64,000 bases of DNA from Winogradskyella endarachnes (GTDB lineage: Bacteria; Bacteroidota; Bacteroidia; Flavobacteriales; Flavobacteriaceae): assembly GCF_009741275.1 (NCBI RefSeq), contig NZ_WOWS01000004.1, forward strand, positions 124,001-188,000. The letters are read 5' to 3'. A program made the translations under genes and the position numbers. Every line of letters begins with the position of its first letter. Position 1 is the first letter of the stretch. The notes under the pieces are model-generated. The model did not search any database. It worked only from the letters and a program-made list of their open reading frames with translations, and was not told where the DNA came from. Positions 44,094-51,951 of this stretch are shown here, one piece after another.

Positions 44094-44157
44094 GTTAAAA
44101 TTATTTAAAATAACTTACTTTTAGTCATTCTAAATTCTAATCTTAAAAACTAATATT

Positions 44158-45090
44158 ATGGGTCAATTTATTTTCGTTCCAATTCTATTTTTTGCAATTG
44201 TTATCTTAATATCCTCTTTTTTTGTAGTAAAACAGCAAACTGCTGCAATTATTGAGCGTTTTGGTAAATTTCAAAGTATACGGCATTCTGGTTTACAGTT
44301 AAAAATTCCATTAATTGATAAAGTAGCAGGAAAATTAAGTCTTAAGATTCAGCAATTAGATGTAATTGTTGAAACAAAAACATTAGATGATGTATTTGTG
44401 CGTCTTAAAGTTTCTGTACAATATCGGGTACTAAGTCAAAAAGTATATGATGCCTTTTACAAACTAGATTATCCGCATGAGCAAATAACAAGTTATGTAT
44501 TTGATGTAGTAAGAGCAGAAGTACCAAAAATGAAGCTCGATGATGTTTTTGTAAAGAAAGATGATATTGCATTAGCCGTAAAAGCTGAATTAAATGATGC
44601 CATGCTAGAATATGGTTTTGATATTATTAAAACCTTAGTAACTGATATAGATCCAGATGCACAAGTAAAAGCTGCAATGAACCGAATAAACGCTGCAGAA
44701 CGTGAAAAAACTGCTGCTCAATATGAAGGTGATGCCGCAAGAATCTTAATTGTTGAAAAAGCAAAAGCAGAAGCAGAAAGTAAACGATTACAAGGACAAG
44801 GTATTGCAGACCAAAGACGTGAAATTGCACGTGGATTAGAAGAATCTGTAGATGTATTAAACAGAGTTGGTATTAACTCTCAAGAAGCATCAGCTCTTAT
44901 TGTTGTGACGCAACACTATGATACTTTACAATCTATAGGACAAGAAACAAACAGTAACCTAATATTATTACCTAATTCTCCACAAGCTGGTAGCCAAATG
45001 TTAAATGACATGGTGGCTAGTTTTACAGCAAGTAACCAAATTGGAGAAGCTATGAAAGCGGCAAAAAACAAAAAGAAAGATAATGAATAA
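44158..45090 (+). CDS. SPFH/Band 7 (prohibitin-stomatin) domain protein, QmcA-like
   Basis: This 310-residue protein has an N-terminal membrane helix (FIFVPILFFAIVILISSFFV). The Band 7 domain follows with TAAIIERFGKFQSIRHSGLQ, KIPLIDKVAGKLSLKIQQLD, TKTLDDVFVRLKVSVQYRV and LDYPHEQITSYVFDVVRAEVPKM. A long helix rich in E, K and A (about 185-225, EREKTAAQYEGDAARILIVE) comes after it. Such proteins assemble into large rings that organise membrane microdomains. The gene overlaps the next, secreted protein gene by 8 bases, implying a shared role. Confidence 0.92.
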   Translation: MGQFIFVPILFFAIVILISSFFVVKQQTAAIIERFGKFQSIRHSGLQLKIPLIDKVAGKLSLKIQQLDVIVETKTLDDVFVRLKVSVQYRVLSQKVYDAFYKLDYPHEQITSYVFDVVRAEVPKMKLDDVFVKKDDIALAVKAELNDAMLEYGFDIIKTLVTDIDPDAQVKAAMNRINAAEREKTAAQYEGDAARILIVEKAKAEAESKRLQGQGIADQRREIARGLEESVDVLNRVGINSQEASALIVVTQHYDTLQSIGQETNSNLILLPNSPQAGSQMLNDMVASFTASNQIGEAMKAAKNKKKDNE

Positions 45091-45598
45091 ACTAAAAAAA
45101 ATAGTTCTGTTAGCTTTAATCACTGTAAGTACAATTGCATTTTCTCAAACTAAAGAAAGTGCATTAAATGATGCTACAGCTGCAGTAAAAGCTAATTTAG
45201 ACATGAATTTTGATATTGTAGTAAAGCATACTTTACCTGCTGTACTAGATATGATGGGTGGAAAAGAAGCCGCATTACAAGTTTTAAAATCTACAATGGA
45301 AGGTGCAAAAGCACAAGGTTTAGTAATTGAGAAATCAGACGTTATTAGTGTTTCTAAAGTTACTAAAGAACAAGGTCAATCGCGTTGTATAATGACAAGT
45401 TATACAGAAATGATTATGTCTGGCCAACGCGTAAAATCTACAATTCATTTTGTTGGTATCTACAATGATGTTGATAACTATTGGTGGTTTATAGAAGCTA
45501 AACAATTAAAAAATGAAGTGTTAGCAAATAAGATTGCTCCAAATTTTGAAACCAGTTTTGAAATCCCTGAGGATGCCGTTCAGGTAGAGAAAATTTAA
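45083..45598 (+). CDS. secreted protein of unknown function, coupled to SPFH gene
   Basis: This 171-residue protein has a signal peptide (NKLKKIVLLALITVSTIAFS, cleavage near SQT). The mature part is helix then strands: AAVKANLDMNFDIVVKHTLP, VISVSKVTKEQGQSRCIMTS, YTEMIMSGQRVKSTIHFVGI and VDNYWWFIEAKQLKNEVL. I do not recognise a named family; the sequence looks like secreted proteins found in other flavobacteria. The 8-base overlap with the SPFH gene and the terminator directly after it mark a two-gene operon. Confidence 0.72.
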   Translation: MNKLKKIVLLALITVSTIAFSQTKESALNDATAAVKANLDMNFDIVVKHTLPAVLDMMGGKEAALQVLKSTMEGAKAQGLVIEKSDVISVSKVTKEQGQSRCIMTSYTEMIMSGQRVKSTIHFVGIYNDVDNYWWFIEAKQLKNEVLANKIAPNFETSFEIPEDAVQVEKI

Positions 45599-45619
45599 TT
45601 TTAAAATTGACACAAATAA

Positions 45620-45650
45620 AAAACCTCATAATCAGTAATTATGAGGTTTT
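45620..45650. terminator. bidirectional terminator after the SPFH operon
   Basis: AACCTCATAAT (45622-45632) pairs with ATTATGAGGTT (45638-45648) around a 5-base loop, with an A-run before and T-run after. It serves the SPFH operon and the convergent gene at 45657. Confidence 0.85.
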
Positions 45651-45656
45651 CTTATT

Positions 45657-45872
45657 TTAATAATAATGTTCTTCTTTATACTTATCTCTAATTGAGATTA
45701 ACTCGTTAAGATAGTTTTCTAAATCAGCAGTATCTAAATTTGCACTATCATTTGAACCTTGTGGTAATGTACTTCGTGTTTCATCTAAATGTTTTTGAAG
45801 CTCTGGGTAATTGTCTTCAATATCTCTGGTTACTGCTGAAATTTCTGTTAATATTTTCTGTGATTCTTTCAT
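45657..45872 (-). CDS. small acidic helical protein of unknown function
   Basis: This 71-residue protein (starting MKESQKILTEISAVTRDIED) is charged and predicted mostly helical, with a serine/asparagine break in the middle (LPQGSNDSANLDTADLENYL). It has no signal peptide. I recall comparable short ORFs in other Flavobacteriaceae but no named function. It is supported as a gene by the strong terminator placed right behind its stop codon and by the absence of any overlapping gene. Confidence 0.62.
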   Translation of the reverse strand: MKESQKILTEISAVTRDIEDNYPELQKHLDETRSTLPQGSNDSANLDTADLENYLNELISIRDKYKEEHYY

Positions 45873-45931
45873 AATTTATAGTGTTTACCATAAGTTACAA
45901 ATTAACAGAAACAAACGCTCTCAATAAACTG

Positions 45932-47935
45932 TTAAATATCAGAAGCTTCTGCAACTAAAATGTCATTTTTATCTTCTTTTGCTTTTTCAATAAATTGAGA
46001 AATAGCTTCGTTTTTTTCTAAGCCATTTTTAAGCAATTCTTTTAACGCAATTAAAACAACGATACGTGTGCCTGCTTTTTTTACTGCAGTGCCAAATAAC
46101 GGCTCTAAATCATCATAAGAGACATCTTTTGCAAGCTCTTGTATTTCGGCTTTAGCCTTTAATTGTTTTTCTTCTGGAAATTTAGTGTATTTCTTACCAA
46201 ATTGTTGAATAACACTAATCGCAGAACGCTTTTGCTGTTGCGGATTAGGTTTATTTTGGTTATTTTGAGAATTAGGCTTTTGTTTTGCCCAACTATCTCT
46301 TAAACCAACCGTTTTATTGAAAACTAATTTCTCTGTTGTAGAATCATCATCTACATTAAAATAACCTAAACGTTGAAACTGAAACTGCTCTCCTACTTTA
46401 GCTTCTGCCAAACTTGGTTCTAAATAACCTGTTTTTACAGTTAAAGAATTTGGATTTAAGAATTCCATAAAATCCTTTTCTCCATGACTATCTGGAGCTT
46501 CATCATTAAACAAACGATCGTATTCTCTAATCTCAGCAATAATAGCATGTTTTACAGAAACCCAATGCAACGTCCCTTTTATTTTTTTAGAAGTATCCTC
46601 ATCATAGGTACACTGAATTTCTAGAATATCGCCATTCTGGTCTTTTCTAACCTCATTAGCTTTAATGATGTAAGCATTTTTTAATCTTACCTCACCTCCT
46701 AATTTTAATCTAAAAAATTTATTTCCGGCTTCTTCTTTAAAATCTTCTCTTTCAATATAGATTTCTCTAGAAAATGGTACTTTTCTAAATCCGGCTGAAT
46801 CATCTTCTTGGTTATTTTCGGCTTCTAACCATTCTTCTTTATCTTTAGGATAATTAGTAATTACCACTTTTACGGGATCTAAAACAGCCATAACTCTATT
46901 TGCTGTTTTATTTAAATCTTCTCGTATACAAAATTCTAAAAGTGAAACATCAATGACGTTTTCGCGCTTTGCAACACCAACTTTTTCAATAAATTTTCTG
47001 ATTGAATTTGGTGTATAACCACGACGACGCAAGCCAGAAATTGTTGGCATACGTGGATCATCCCAACCAGAGACAACACCTTCTTCTACCAAACGTAATA
47101 ATTTACGCTTACTCATAATGGTATAGCTTAAATTAAGGCGTGCAAATTCGCGTTGTTTTGGTGGTAATGGATAGTTTTCTTTACTATATTCATAAACATT
47201 ATCTTTAAACCAATCGTAAAGTTTTCTGTGAGGTTTAAATTCTAATGAACATAATGAATGTGAAATTTGTTCTATATAATCACTTTCGCCATGCGTCCAA
47301 TCGTACATTGGGTAAATACACCAATCATCACCAGTTCTATGGTGATGCGCATACATAATACGATACATTATAGGATCTCGCATTAACATATTTGGATCTT
47401 CCATGTCTATTTTAGCACGTAAAACATGTGTACCAGCTGAGAATTTTCCGGCTTTCATGCCTTCAAATAATTCTAAATTTTCTTCAACAGAACGATCTCT
47501 ATAAGGACTATTAGTACCAACTTGTGTCGGTGTTCCTTTTTGTTCTGCCATAGCTTCAGAAGATTGAGAATCTACATAAGCTTTACCATCCTTTATCATT
47601 AAAATGGCCCAATCGTATAACTTCTGAAAGTAATCTGAAGAGTACAATTCATTTTCCCATTTATAACCTAGCCAAGCAATATCACGTTTTATAGCGTCTA
47701 CATATTCTTGTTCTTCTTTTGCAGGATTAGTATCATCAAACCTTAAATTAACAGGTGCGTTATACTTTTCTCCTAAGCCAAAACTAATTCCAATAGCTTT
47801 AGTATGACCAATGTGTAAATAGCCATTTGGTTCTGGTGGAAAACGAAAACGAAGTTTATCTTTTGCTAAACCATTAGCTAAATCTTCTTCTATAATATGC
47901 TCAATAAAATTGAGTGATTTTGTTTCTTCTGACAT
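45932..47935 (-). CDS. glnS: glutaminyl-tRNA synthetase with YqeY-like C-terminal extension
   Basis: GlnRS charges tRNA-Gln with glutamine. The 667-residue class I enzyme has RFRFPPEPNGYLHIGHTKAI (HIGH at residues 41-44), LRFDDTNPAKEEQEYV, and SYTIMSKRKLLRL near 268-280 as the KMSKS motif. The anticodon-binding domains follow. From about residue 590 the tail FPEEKQLKAKAEIQELAKDV and onwards resembles the GatB/YqeY tRNA-binding domain, which is the known fusion form in Bacteroidota. It and gltX show that both tRNAs have their own synthetase. It is monocistronic by spacing. Confidence 0.95.
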   Translation of the reverse strand: MSEETKSLNFIEHIIEEDLANGLAKDKLRFRFPPEPNGYLHIGHTKAIGISFGLGEKYNAPVNLRFDDTNPAKEEQEYVDAIKRDIAWLGYKWENELYSSDYFQKLYDWAILMIKDGKAYVDSQSSEAMAEQKGTPTQVGTNSPYRDRSVEENLELFEGMKAGKFSAGTHVLRAKIDMEDPNMLMRDPIMYRIMYAHHHRTGDDWCIYPMYDWTHGESDYIEQISHSLCSLEFKPHRKLYDWFKDNVYEYSKENYPLPPKQREFARLNLSYTIMSKRKLLRLVEEGVVSGWDDPRMPTISGLRRRGYTPNSIRKFIEKVGVAKRENVIDVSLLEFCIREDLNKTANRVMAVLDPVKVVITNYPKDKEEWLEAENNQEDDSAGFRKVPFSREIYIEREDFKEEAGNKFFRLKLGGEVRLKNAYIIKANEVRKDQNGDILEIQCTYDEDTSKKIKGTLHWVSVKHAIIAEIREYDRLFNDEAPDSHGEKDFMEFLNPNSLTVKTGYLEPSLAEAKVGEQFQFQRLGYFNVDDDSTTEKLVFNKTVGLRDSWAKQKPNSQNNQNKPNPQQQKRSAISVIQQFGKKYTKFPEEKQLKAKAEIQELAKDVSYDDLEPLFGTAVKKAGTRIVVLIALKELLKNGLEKNEAISQFIEKAKEDKNDILVAEASDI

Positions 47936-48091
47936 GTGTAAGGTATTAGCTGTTGGCTATTAGTGCTAAGTAAAACATATATACATAACGCTAAATATCA
48001 ACATCATTATTCCAGTTGGTAAAATTAAACAAAATGTAACATTTATTTATCTTTTTAGACTGATAGTATAAATCAAAACATACAGAAAATT

Positions 48092-48292
48092 ATGAATTAT
48101 AACTGCCCAAAATGTGATAATACCACCTATGAAGTCGATGAAATGAGAGCCACTGGTGGACGATGGTCTAAAATATTTGATATTCAGAATAAAAAATTTA
48201 GCTCTGTTACTTGTAAAAAATGTAGTTATACAGAATTTTATAAAGCGAAAACTAGTGCATTGAGTAATGTTTTTGATTTATTTACGAATTAG
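48092..48292 (+). CDS. zinc-ribbon protein
   Basis: This 66-residue protein has two C-x2-C pairs, YNCPKCDNTTYEVDE and SSVTCKKCSYTEFYK, which form one four-cysteine zinc ribbon, with a basic, aromatic loop between. It matches the small zinc-ribbon proteins (PF09855 type) predicted to bind nucleic acid. No partner gene is linked. An alternative role in metal handling cannot be excluded. Confidence 0.8.
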   Translation: MNYNCPKCDNTTYEVDEMRATGGRWSKIFDIQNKKFSSVTCKKCSYTEFYKAKTSALSNVFDLFTN

Positions 48293-48397
48293 TATAAAAA
48301 GATAAAAGTCCGCTTCGCTGTTATAGACAAGAATCCAGACGTTTGCTGAGAACATCCCTTCAACTGCGAAAAGCGACTGAAATTCATTAAGAAATAT

Positions 48398-48405
48398 TAC
48401 TTTTG
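48398..48405 (+). promoter_or_regulatory. -7 promoter element of folB, implying a near-leaderless mRNA
   Basis: TACTTTTG matches TAnnTTTG and ends 4 bases before the folB ATG at 48410. No -33 TTG is visible. Confidence 0.42.
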
Positions 48406-48409
48406 AATC

Positions 48410-48772
48410 ATGGGAATAATAAAAGTTGAAAACATCCGTGTATTTGCAAATCATGGTTGTTTAAAAGAAGAAACAGCTATTGGAAGTGATTATAGAGTTG
48501 ATATTGAAGTTAAGGCTGACTTAAAAAAATCATCTAAATCTGATGACTTAAGTGATACTGTAGATTATGTTTTTCTAAACAAAGTTGTGCGTGAAGAAAT
48601 GGCTAAACCTTCTAAACTTTTAGAAACGGTTGCTCAGCGTATTTTAGACCGTGTTTTTAAAGAAGATTCATTAATTACCAAAACAACAATTGCGGTTAGT
48701 AAAATAAATCCTCCAATAGGTGGTGACGTTGAGATGGTTACCATAAAAATGTGTCAGAAGCGAAAAAAGTAA
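48410..48772 (+). CDS. folB: dihydroneopterin aldolase
   Basis: FolB converts 7,8-dihydroneopterin to 6-hydroxymethyl-dihydropterin and glycolaldehyde in folate synthesis. The 120-residue protein has IIKVENIRVFANHGCLKEE at the start, with the H-G-x-x-x-E motif. DTVDYVFLNKVVREEMAK holds the conserved D-Y segment, KLLETVAQRILDRVF the conserved L-E-x-x-A, and SKINPPIGGDVEMVTIKM is near the end. Length is normal. It stands alone, upstream of tRNA-Cys. Confidence 0.95.
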   Translation: MGIIKVENIRVFANHGCLKEETAIGSDYRVDIEVKADLKKSSKSDDLSDTVDYVFLNKVVREEMAKPSKLLETVAQRILDRVFKEDSLITKTTIAVSKINPPIGGDVEMVTIKMCQKRKK

Positions 48773-48802
48773 TCCTATTTAGGCTAAAACATATATAATT
48801 TT

Positions 48803-48810
48803 TATATTTG
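48803..48810 (+). promoter_or_regulatory. -7 promoter element of tRNA-Cys
   Basis: TATATTTG matches TAnnTTTG about 32 bases before the first base of the tRNA. The -33 region is weak. Confidence 0.48.
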
Positions 48811-48842
48811 CGCTCTCAATAAATCTATTGAGATGATTATAA

Positions 48843-48913
48843 GGTGTCGTGGCCGAGTGGCTAGGCAGTGGTCTGCAACACCATCTACAGCGGTTCGAAT
48901 CCGCTCGACACCT
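48843..48913 (+). tRNA. tRNA-Cys (anticodon GCA)
   Basis: The 71 bases fold as a full cloverleaf. The acceptor stem pairs GGTGTCG with CGACACC, leaving a T discriminator. The D arm has GCC/GGC, the anticodon arm has the loop CTGCAAC giving anticodon GCA, and the T arm is GCGG-TTCGAAT-CCGC. The CCA end is not encoded. Confidence 0.96.
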
Positions 48914-48914
48914 C

Positions 48915-48948
48915 AAAAAGCTTCTAAGTTCTCTTAGAGGCTTTTTTA
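48915..48948. terminator. terminator after tRNA-Cys
   Basis: AAAAAGCTTCTAAG (48915-48928) pairs with CTTAGAGGCTTTTT (48933-48946) with one wobble pair and a 4-base loop, followed by T. It also overlaps the stop of the convergent gene at 48946, so it can end both transcripts. Confidence 0.82.
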
Positions 48949-49491
48949 TTTTTTATCTCTTCTATTTTCTTGACTTCTATCAATTAAAAAATAATCTAAA
49001 ATCAACAACATACATAATTGTAAAATACCAAGTGTAAAGAGTATTGCACCATAAGGCCAATGTTGAATTTTAAATATAATTCCGCAACTTAAAGTTACAA
49101 ATGTTACTACAATAAAAACGTAATAAATGCCTTTTATCAATTTATTACTCCTGTATTTTCTGTTTTTAAAATAATATATACCTTCTACAAAAAACCAGTA
49201 GATAAATAGTGTAACCAATAGTATTTCAAATACATATGGCATATTAAATAAATGAAATACTTTAACTAAATAACTAAAAACCCAGATTAAAACTAGACTT
49301 AATTTTATATAATCTAACTTAGACTTATAAACTTTTTTTATAAAACGAATGCTATATAAAATTCCTATTAAAACTCCACCAATTAACATTAATTGGGTTA
49401 CATATGGCCAATGCATAATTTTAAATAGCGCTCCAAAAATTAAGATGATTAATGAAAGACGTAAAGGAAAGGTTAAAACTTTATATTGCAT
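48946..49491 (-). CDS. GldL-like polytopic membrane protein
   Basis: This 181-residue protein has about six membrane helices. It carries two copies of a motif known from the gliding/T9SS motor protein GldL: GALFKIMHWPYVTQLMLIGG (about residues 20-39) and GIIFKIQHWPYGAILFTLGI (about 136-155). Flanking helices are also similar, so it looks like an internal duplication. GldL itself has only two helices and a long cytoplasmic tail, which is absent here. The role is unknown. It is followed by nothing on its strand until the tRNA terminator, and lies 9 bases after the RDD gene stop. Confidence 0.72.
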   Translation of the reverse strand: MQYKVLTFPLRLSLIILIFGALFKIMHWPYVTQLMLIGGVLIGILYSIRFIKKVYKSKLDYIKLSLVLIWVFSYLVKVFHLFNMPYVFEILLVTLFIYWFFVEGIYYFKNRKYRSNKLIKGIYYVFIVVTFVTLSCGIIFKIQHWPYGAILFTLGILQLCMLLILDYFLIDRSQENRRDKK

Positions 49492-49500
49492 TTAAAATAT

Positions 49501-49893
49501 TTAATCTATTAATACCACAGAACTCGCAATCTTATCATGAATAGCTTGCTTTTTATCAGTACCAGTAACACTTAATAGAGACACCCAACCCAAAAAAAAC
49601 TTTAATATAAATCTTAATACTGCTAATGGAAAACTTATGTTTTTATCATGATTATTCTCTCTTTTTACTTTAATATCAAAGTAATAATGTCCTGCAGTGA
49701 AGCCAAAAATAGACACCATTAAAGGCTCGTATAAAAAGAAGAATAGTATAAATAAAGACATTCTTAACAACGAAGGTACATCATTAAAAAACTTAAGAAT
49801 TTCTGTAATGCTATACATTATAACAATTAATAGAATTCCATCTGCAACTGCAGCTTTAATTCTATCTTGTAAACCAGCATATACGTTTTCCAT
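49501..49893 (-). CDS. RDD family membrane protein
   Basis: This 130-residue protein has three helices and the family's R-x7-D in QDRIKAAVADGILLIVIMYS (R11, D19). The FGFTAGHYYFDIKVKRENNH segment and QAIHDKIASSVVLID, the terminal K-D-H/D-x-x-A motif, also fit the family. RDD proteins are of mostly unknown role, with some acting as transporters. It is 6 bases from the LysE-like gene stop, so it is part of a small membrane-protein operon. Confidence 0.88.
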   Translation of the reverse strand: MENVYAGLQDRIKAAVADGILLIVIMYSITEILKFFNDVPSLLRMSLFILFFFLYEPLMVSIFGFTAGHYYFDIKVKRENNHDKNISFPLAVLRFILKFFLGWVSLLSVTGTDKKQAIHDKIASSVVLID

Positions 49894-49899
49894 AACGTT

Positions 49900-50583
49900 T
49901 TAATTAATAGGATTTACCTTTTCAATCTGCTCTATACTTTTCTCATAAACCTTAGGAAAAAGTCCTTGAACCAATAAAAAAATTCCGAAAATCAAAATCA
50001 CTAAAGACACAATCTTTTTAGTCTTAAAAATACGCCTTGGTGTTAGTTTACTACGTAGTCTTTTTGCAGCTGCTATTTTTATTAAATCCGTTAAGAAATA
50101 AGAAATTAACATAGTTGTAATAAAAATGGTAACGCCGTTTTTTGAAGTTGTAATAGATGTACCAATAACTATAAAACCTAACCAACCTAACAGTACACCA
50201 ATATTAATAAAATTGAGTAAAAATCCTTTAATAAAAAGTTTACCGTAATCCTTTTTAGGTAGTTCTATTCGATGATGTTCTCTAACTATAGAACGAAATG
50301 ATTTGGAAGTTTTTATAAAACTTATAAGACCATATACCACTAATAAAGTGCCACCAAATACAAGAAGTTTTGGGTCATCTTTAATTTTATCTAAAAGAGA
50401 ATCTGTACTAAAAAATATAACAAAGATAAATACGATATCAGCAAAAATAACGCCTAAATCAAATATAACAGCGCTTGTAAAGCCTTTAGTTGCACCTGTT
50501 TCTAATAACACAAAAAACACAGGACCAATAGTAAAGGCTAATATAATTCCAAAAGGAATCGCTGCTAAAATATCGTCTAACAT
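49900..50583 (-). CDS. LysE family exporter
   Basis: A 227-residue protein with about six helices. It begins LAAIPFGIILAFTIGPVFFV and continues LETGATKGFTSAVIFDLGVIFADI, the G-P-x-F-F and D-x-G-x-x-x-D patterns of the LysE/RhtB family that exports amino acids or related metabolites. The middle loop is basic. The substrate is not readable. It has a TAnnTTTG-type element upstream and is followed by the RDD gene. Confidence 0.88.
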   Translation of the reverse strand: MLDDILAAIPFGIILAFTIGPVFFVLLETGATKGFTSAVIFDLGVIFADIVFIFVIFFSTDSLLDKIKDDPKLLVFGGTLLVVYGLISFIKTSKSFRSIVREHHRIELPKKDYGKLFIKGFLLNFINIGVLLGWLGFIVIGTSITTSKNGVTIFITTMLISYFLTDLIKIAAAKRLRSKLTPRRIFKTKKIVSLVILIFGIFLLVQGLFPKVYEKSIEQIEKVNPIN

Positions 50584-50603
50584 CTATAAAATTTAGCTTT
50601 ACA

Positions 50604-50611
50604 CAAATGTA
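50604..50611 (-). promoter_or_regulatory. -7 promoter element of the LysE-RDD-GldL-like run
   Basis: On the minus strand this reads TACATTTG, a TAnnTTTG match, about 20 bases before the LysE-type ATG at 50583. Confidence 0.45.
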
Positions 50612-50627
50612 AGAAACTAAGTGGACT

Positions 50628-51299
50628 TTACATACGTTTTATTCTACCACCAAGCAGTGTATTTTCATCTATTGTTTTTGGCTTACCATAAATAAACACA
50701 TCACCACCAGCCTTTATTCTTACTTCTACAAATTCTGATGCATTTACATACGCTTCACCAGCTGCATTAATACTTACTTCGGTATGTTCTGTAATAAATT
50801 CTTCACCATTAAAAACACCTCCAGTATAAATAGAAATATCTTGATTTTTAGAAGTACCAGTGACATTAATTACACCACCAGTTACAGCTCTCATATTAGC
50901 GTAAGTAGTCTTTAAATTAATTGTAATCTCAGCACCTTCTTGCGTTCTTAAATCAACTTCGTATTGCTTTAGTGTTCCTTTAAATGTCACTTTAGCCCCT
51001 TCATTAGCATCTATAACATCTACAGAAGTAAAGTATAATTGTACAACAGTATCATTACCATCATAACTTTCTTCAAGATTCATGCGTATTTTAAGCTTTC
51101 CGTTGTTATTAACAACTTCAACATCATTTTTATTTTTACCAGATATAACTACTTTATTTTCATCTGATTGAATCATTTTTAAATGAATTAAATCAAAAAC
51201 CTTAACAGTTGTAAATTCACCTATAGTTTTTTCTATAGCATCTTGAGCATTTACATAAAAACCAAAAACTATAAACAATATGGATATTATTTGTTTCAT
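50628..51299 (-). CDS. secreted GIN-domain (DUF2807) protein
   Basis: This 223-residue protein has a signal peptide (MKQIISILFIVFGFYVNAQD). The body is a right-handed beta-helix-like GIN domain: EKTIGEFTTVKVFDLIHLKM, IQSDENKVVISGKNKNDVEV, then regular G/A-rich turns such as DANEGAKVTFKGTLKQYEVD and YTGGVFNGEEFITEHTEVSI. Such head-GIN proteins are abundant in Bacteroidota envelopes, with no firm function. It ends next to the LysE-type promoter and begins 11 bases after the small membrane gene. Confidence 0.88.
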   Translation of the reverse strand: MKQIISILFIVFGFYVNAQDAIEKTIGEFTTVKVFDLIHLKMIQSDENKVVISGKNKNDVEVVNNNGKLKIRMNLEESYDGNDTVVQLYFTSVDVIDANEGAKVTFKGTLKQYEVDLRTQEGAEITINLKTTYANMRAVTGGVINVTGTSKNQDISIYTGGVFNGEEFITEHTEVSINAAGEAYVNASEFVEVRIKAGGDVFIYGKPKTIDENTLLGGRIKRM

Positions 51300-51310
51300 T
51301 TTTAAAAAAT

Positions 51311-51547
51311 TTATTTTAAGATAATTACTTTATTACTAAATAACCATTTAAGCTGAATTTCGTCTCCAGAACGTTTTTTTACAATACGTCTTTGTGGTGA
51401 TAATAATAGCGTTAATAATGCCGAAACCGCTGTTAATACATATCTGTTTATATCTTGAAATATCATCTGAATTCCGAATCTAATAATCAAATAAGTGACT
51501 AAGAAGATTAAGAATACATATATACTTGCTTTTGTAGATGTTTTCAT
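51311..51547 (-). CDS. small two-helix membrane protein of unknown function
   Basis: This 78-residue protein has two helices (ASIYVFLIFLVTYLIIRFGI and YVLTAVSALLTLLLSPQRRI) with a short loop and a basic C-terminal tail (PQRRIVKKRSGDEIQLKWLF). I do not recognise a family. It sits between YbjQ (2-base gap) and the GIN-domain gene (11-base gap) on the same strand, so the three are probably co-transcribed. Confidence 0.62.
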   Translation of the reverse strand: MKTSTKASIYVFLIFLVTYLIIRFGIQMIFQDINRYVLTAVSALLTLLLSPQRRIVKKRSGDEIQLKWLFSNKVIILK

Positions 51548-51549
51548 AA

Positions 51550-51849
51550 TTAAACGGCAACTTTTACTGCTGTTCCTGTTACTGAAACCATTGCATAATT
51601 ACTAGTAGTTAATTCTATTTCTATTTTAATACCAACTACAGCATTTGCCTTTAATTTTGCTGCATTATTTTGTAACGTTTGAAACGCTTCTTCTTTAACA
51701 TCTTCTATACTATTCTGTATTTTAGTATAATATTTAGACATACTAAAACCCATAGATAACGCTTCTTTATTCATGGCAACACCAGTTACAATACCTAAAT
51801 AATCAATTATTTTATGGTTTTCTATTGAGTTAGTTGTAGTCAGTATCAT
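51550..51849 (-). CDS. YbjQ family protein (heavy-metal-binding domain, DUF74)
   Basis: This 99-residue protein has the YbjQ pattern. A strand pair reads LTTTNSIENHKIIDYLGIVT and GVAMNKEALSMGFS, a helix EEAFQTLQNNAAKLKANAVV follows, and then GIKIEIELTTSNYAMVSVTG. The family forms pentamers of unknown function. It lacks a signal peptide. It is first in a three-gene run with the two-helix protein and the GIN-domain protein. Confidence 0.85.
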   Translation of the reverse strand: MILTTTNSIENHKIIDYLGIVTGVAMNKEALSMGFSMSKYYTKIQNSIEDVKEEAFQTLQNNAAKLKANAVVGIKIEIELTTSNYAMVSVTGTAVKVAV

Positions 51850-51951
51850 TTTCTGAGTATTTTCTTATTAGATTTTTTATATACTGTAAAGTTACAATTC
51901 TATTTGTTTTGAATGAAGATAAAAACGTACACTTAACAACTAAAATTAAAC

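Noticed and set aside
44821-44836. CACGTGGA core inside the SPFH gene as a third parS site
   Set aside because: The flanks do not match TGTT/AACA, so only the central core is shared.
48300-48400. Imperfect inverted repeat (GCTTCGCT and GCGAAAAGC type) upstream of folB
   Set aside because: Pairing is too poor for a defined element and there is no T-run; it may be a decayed repeat but I cannot support it.
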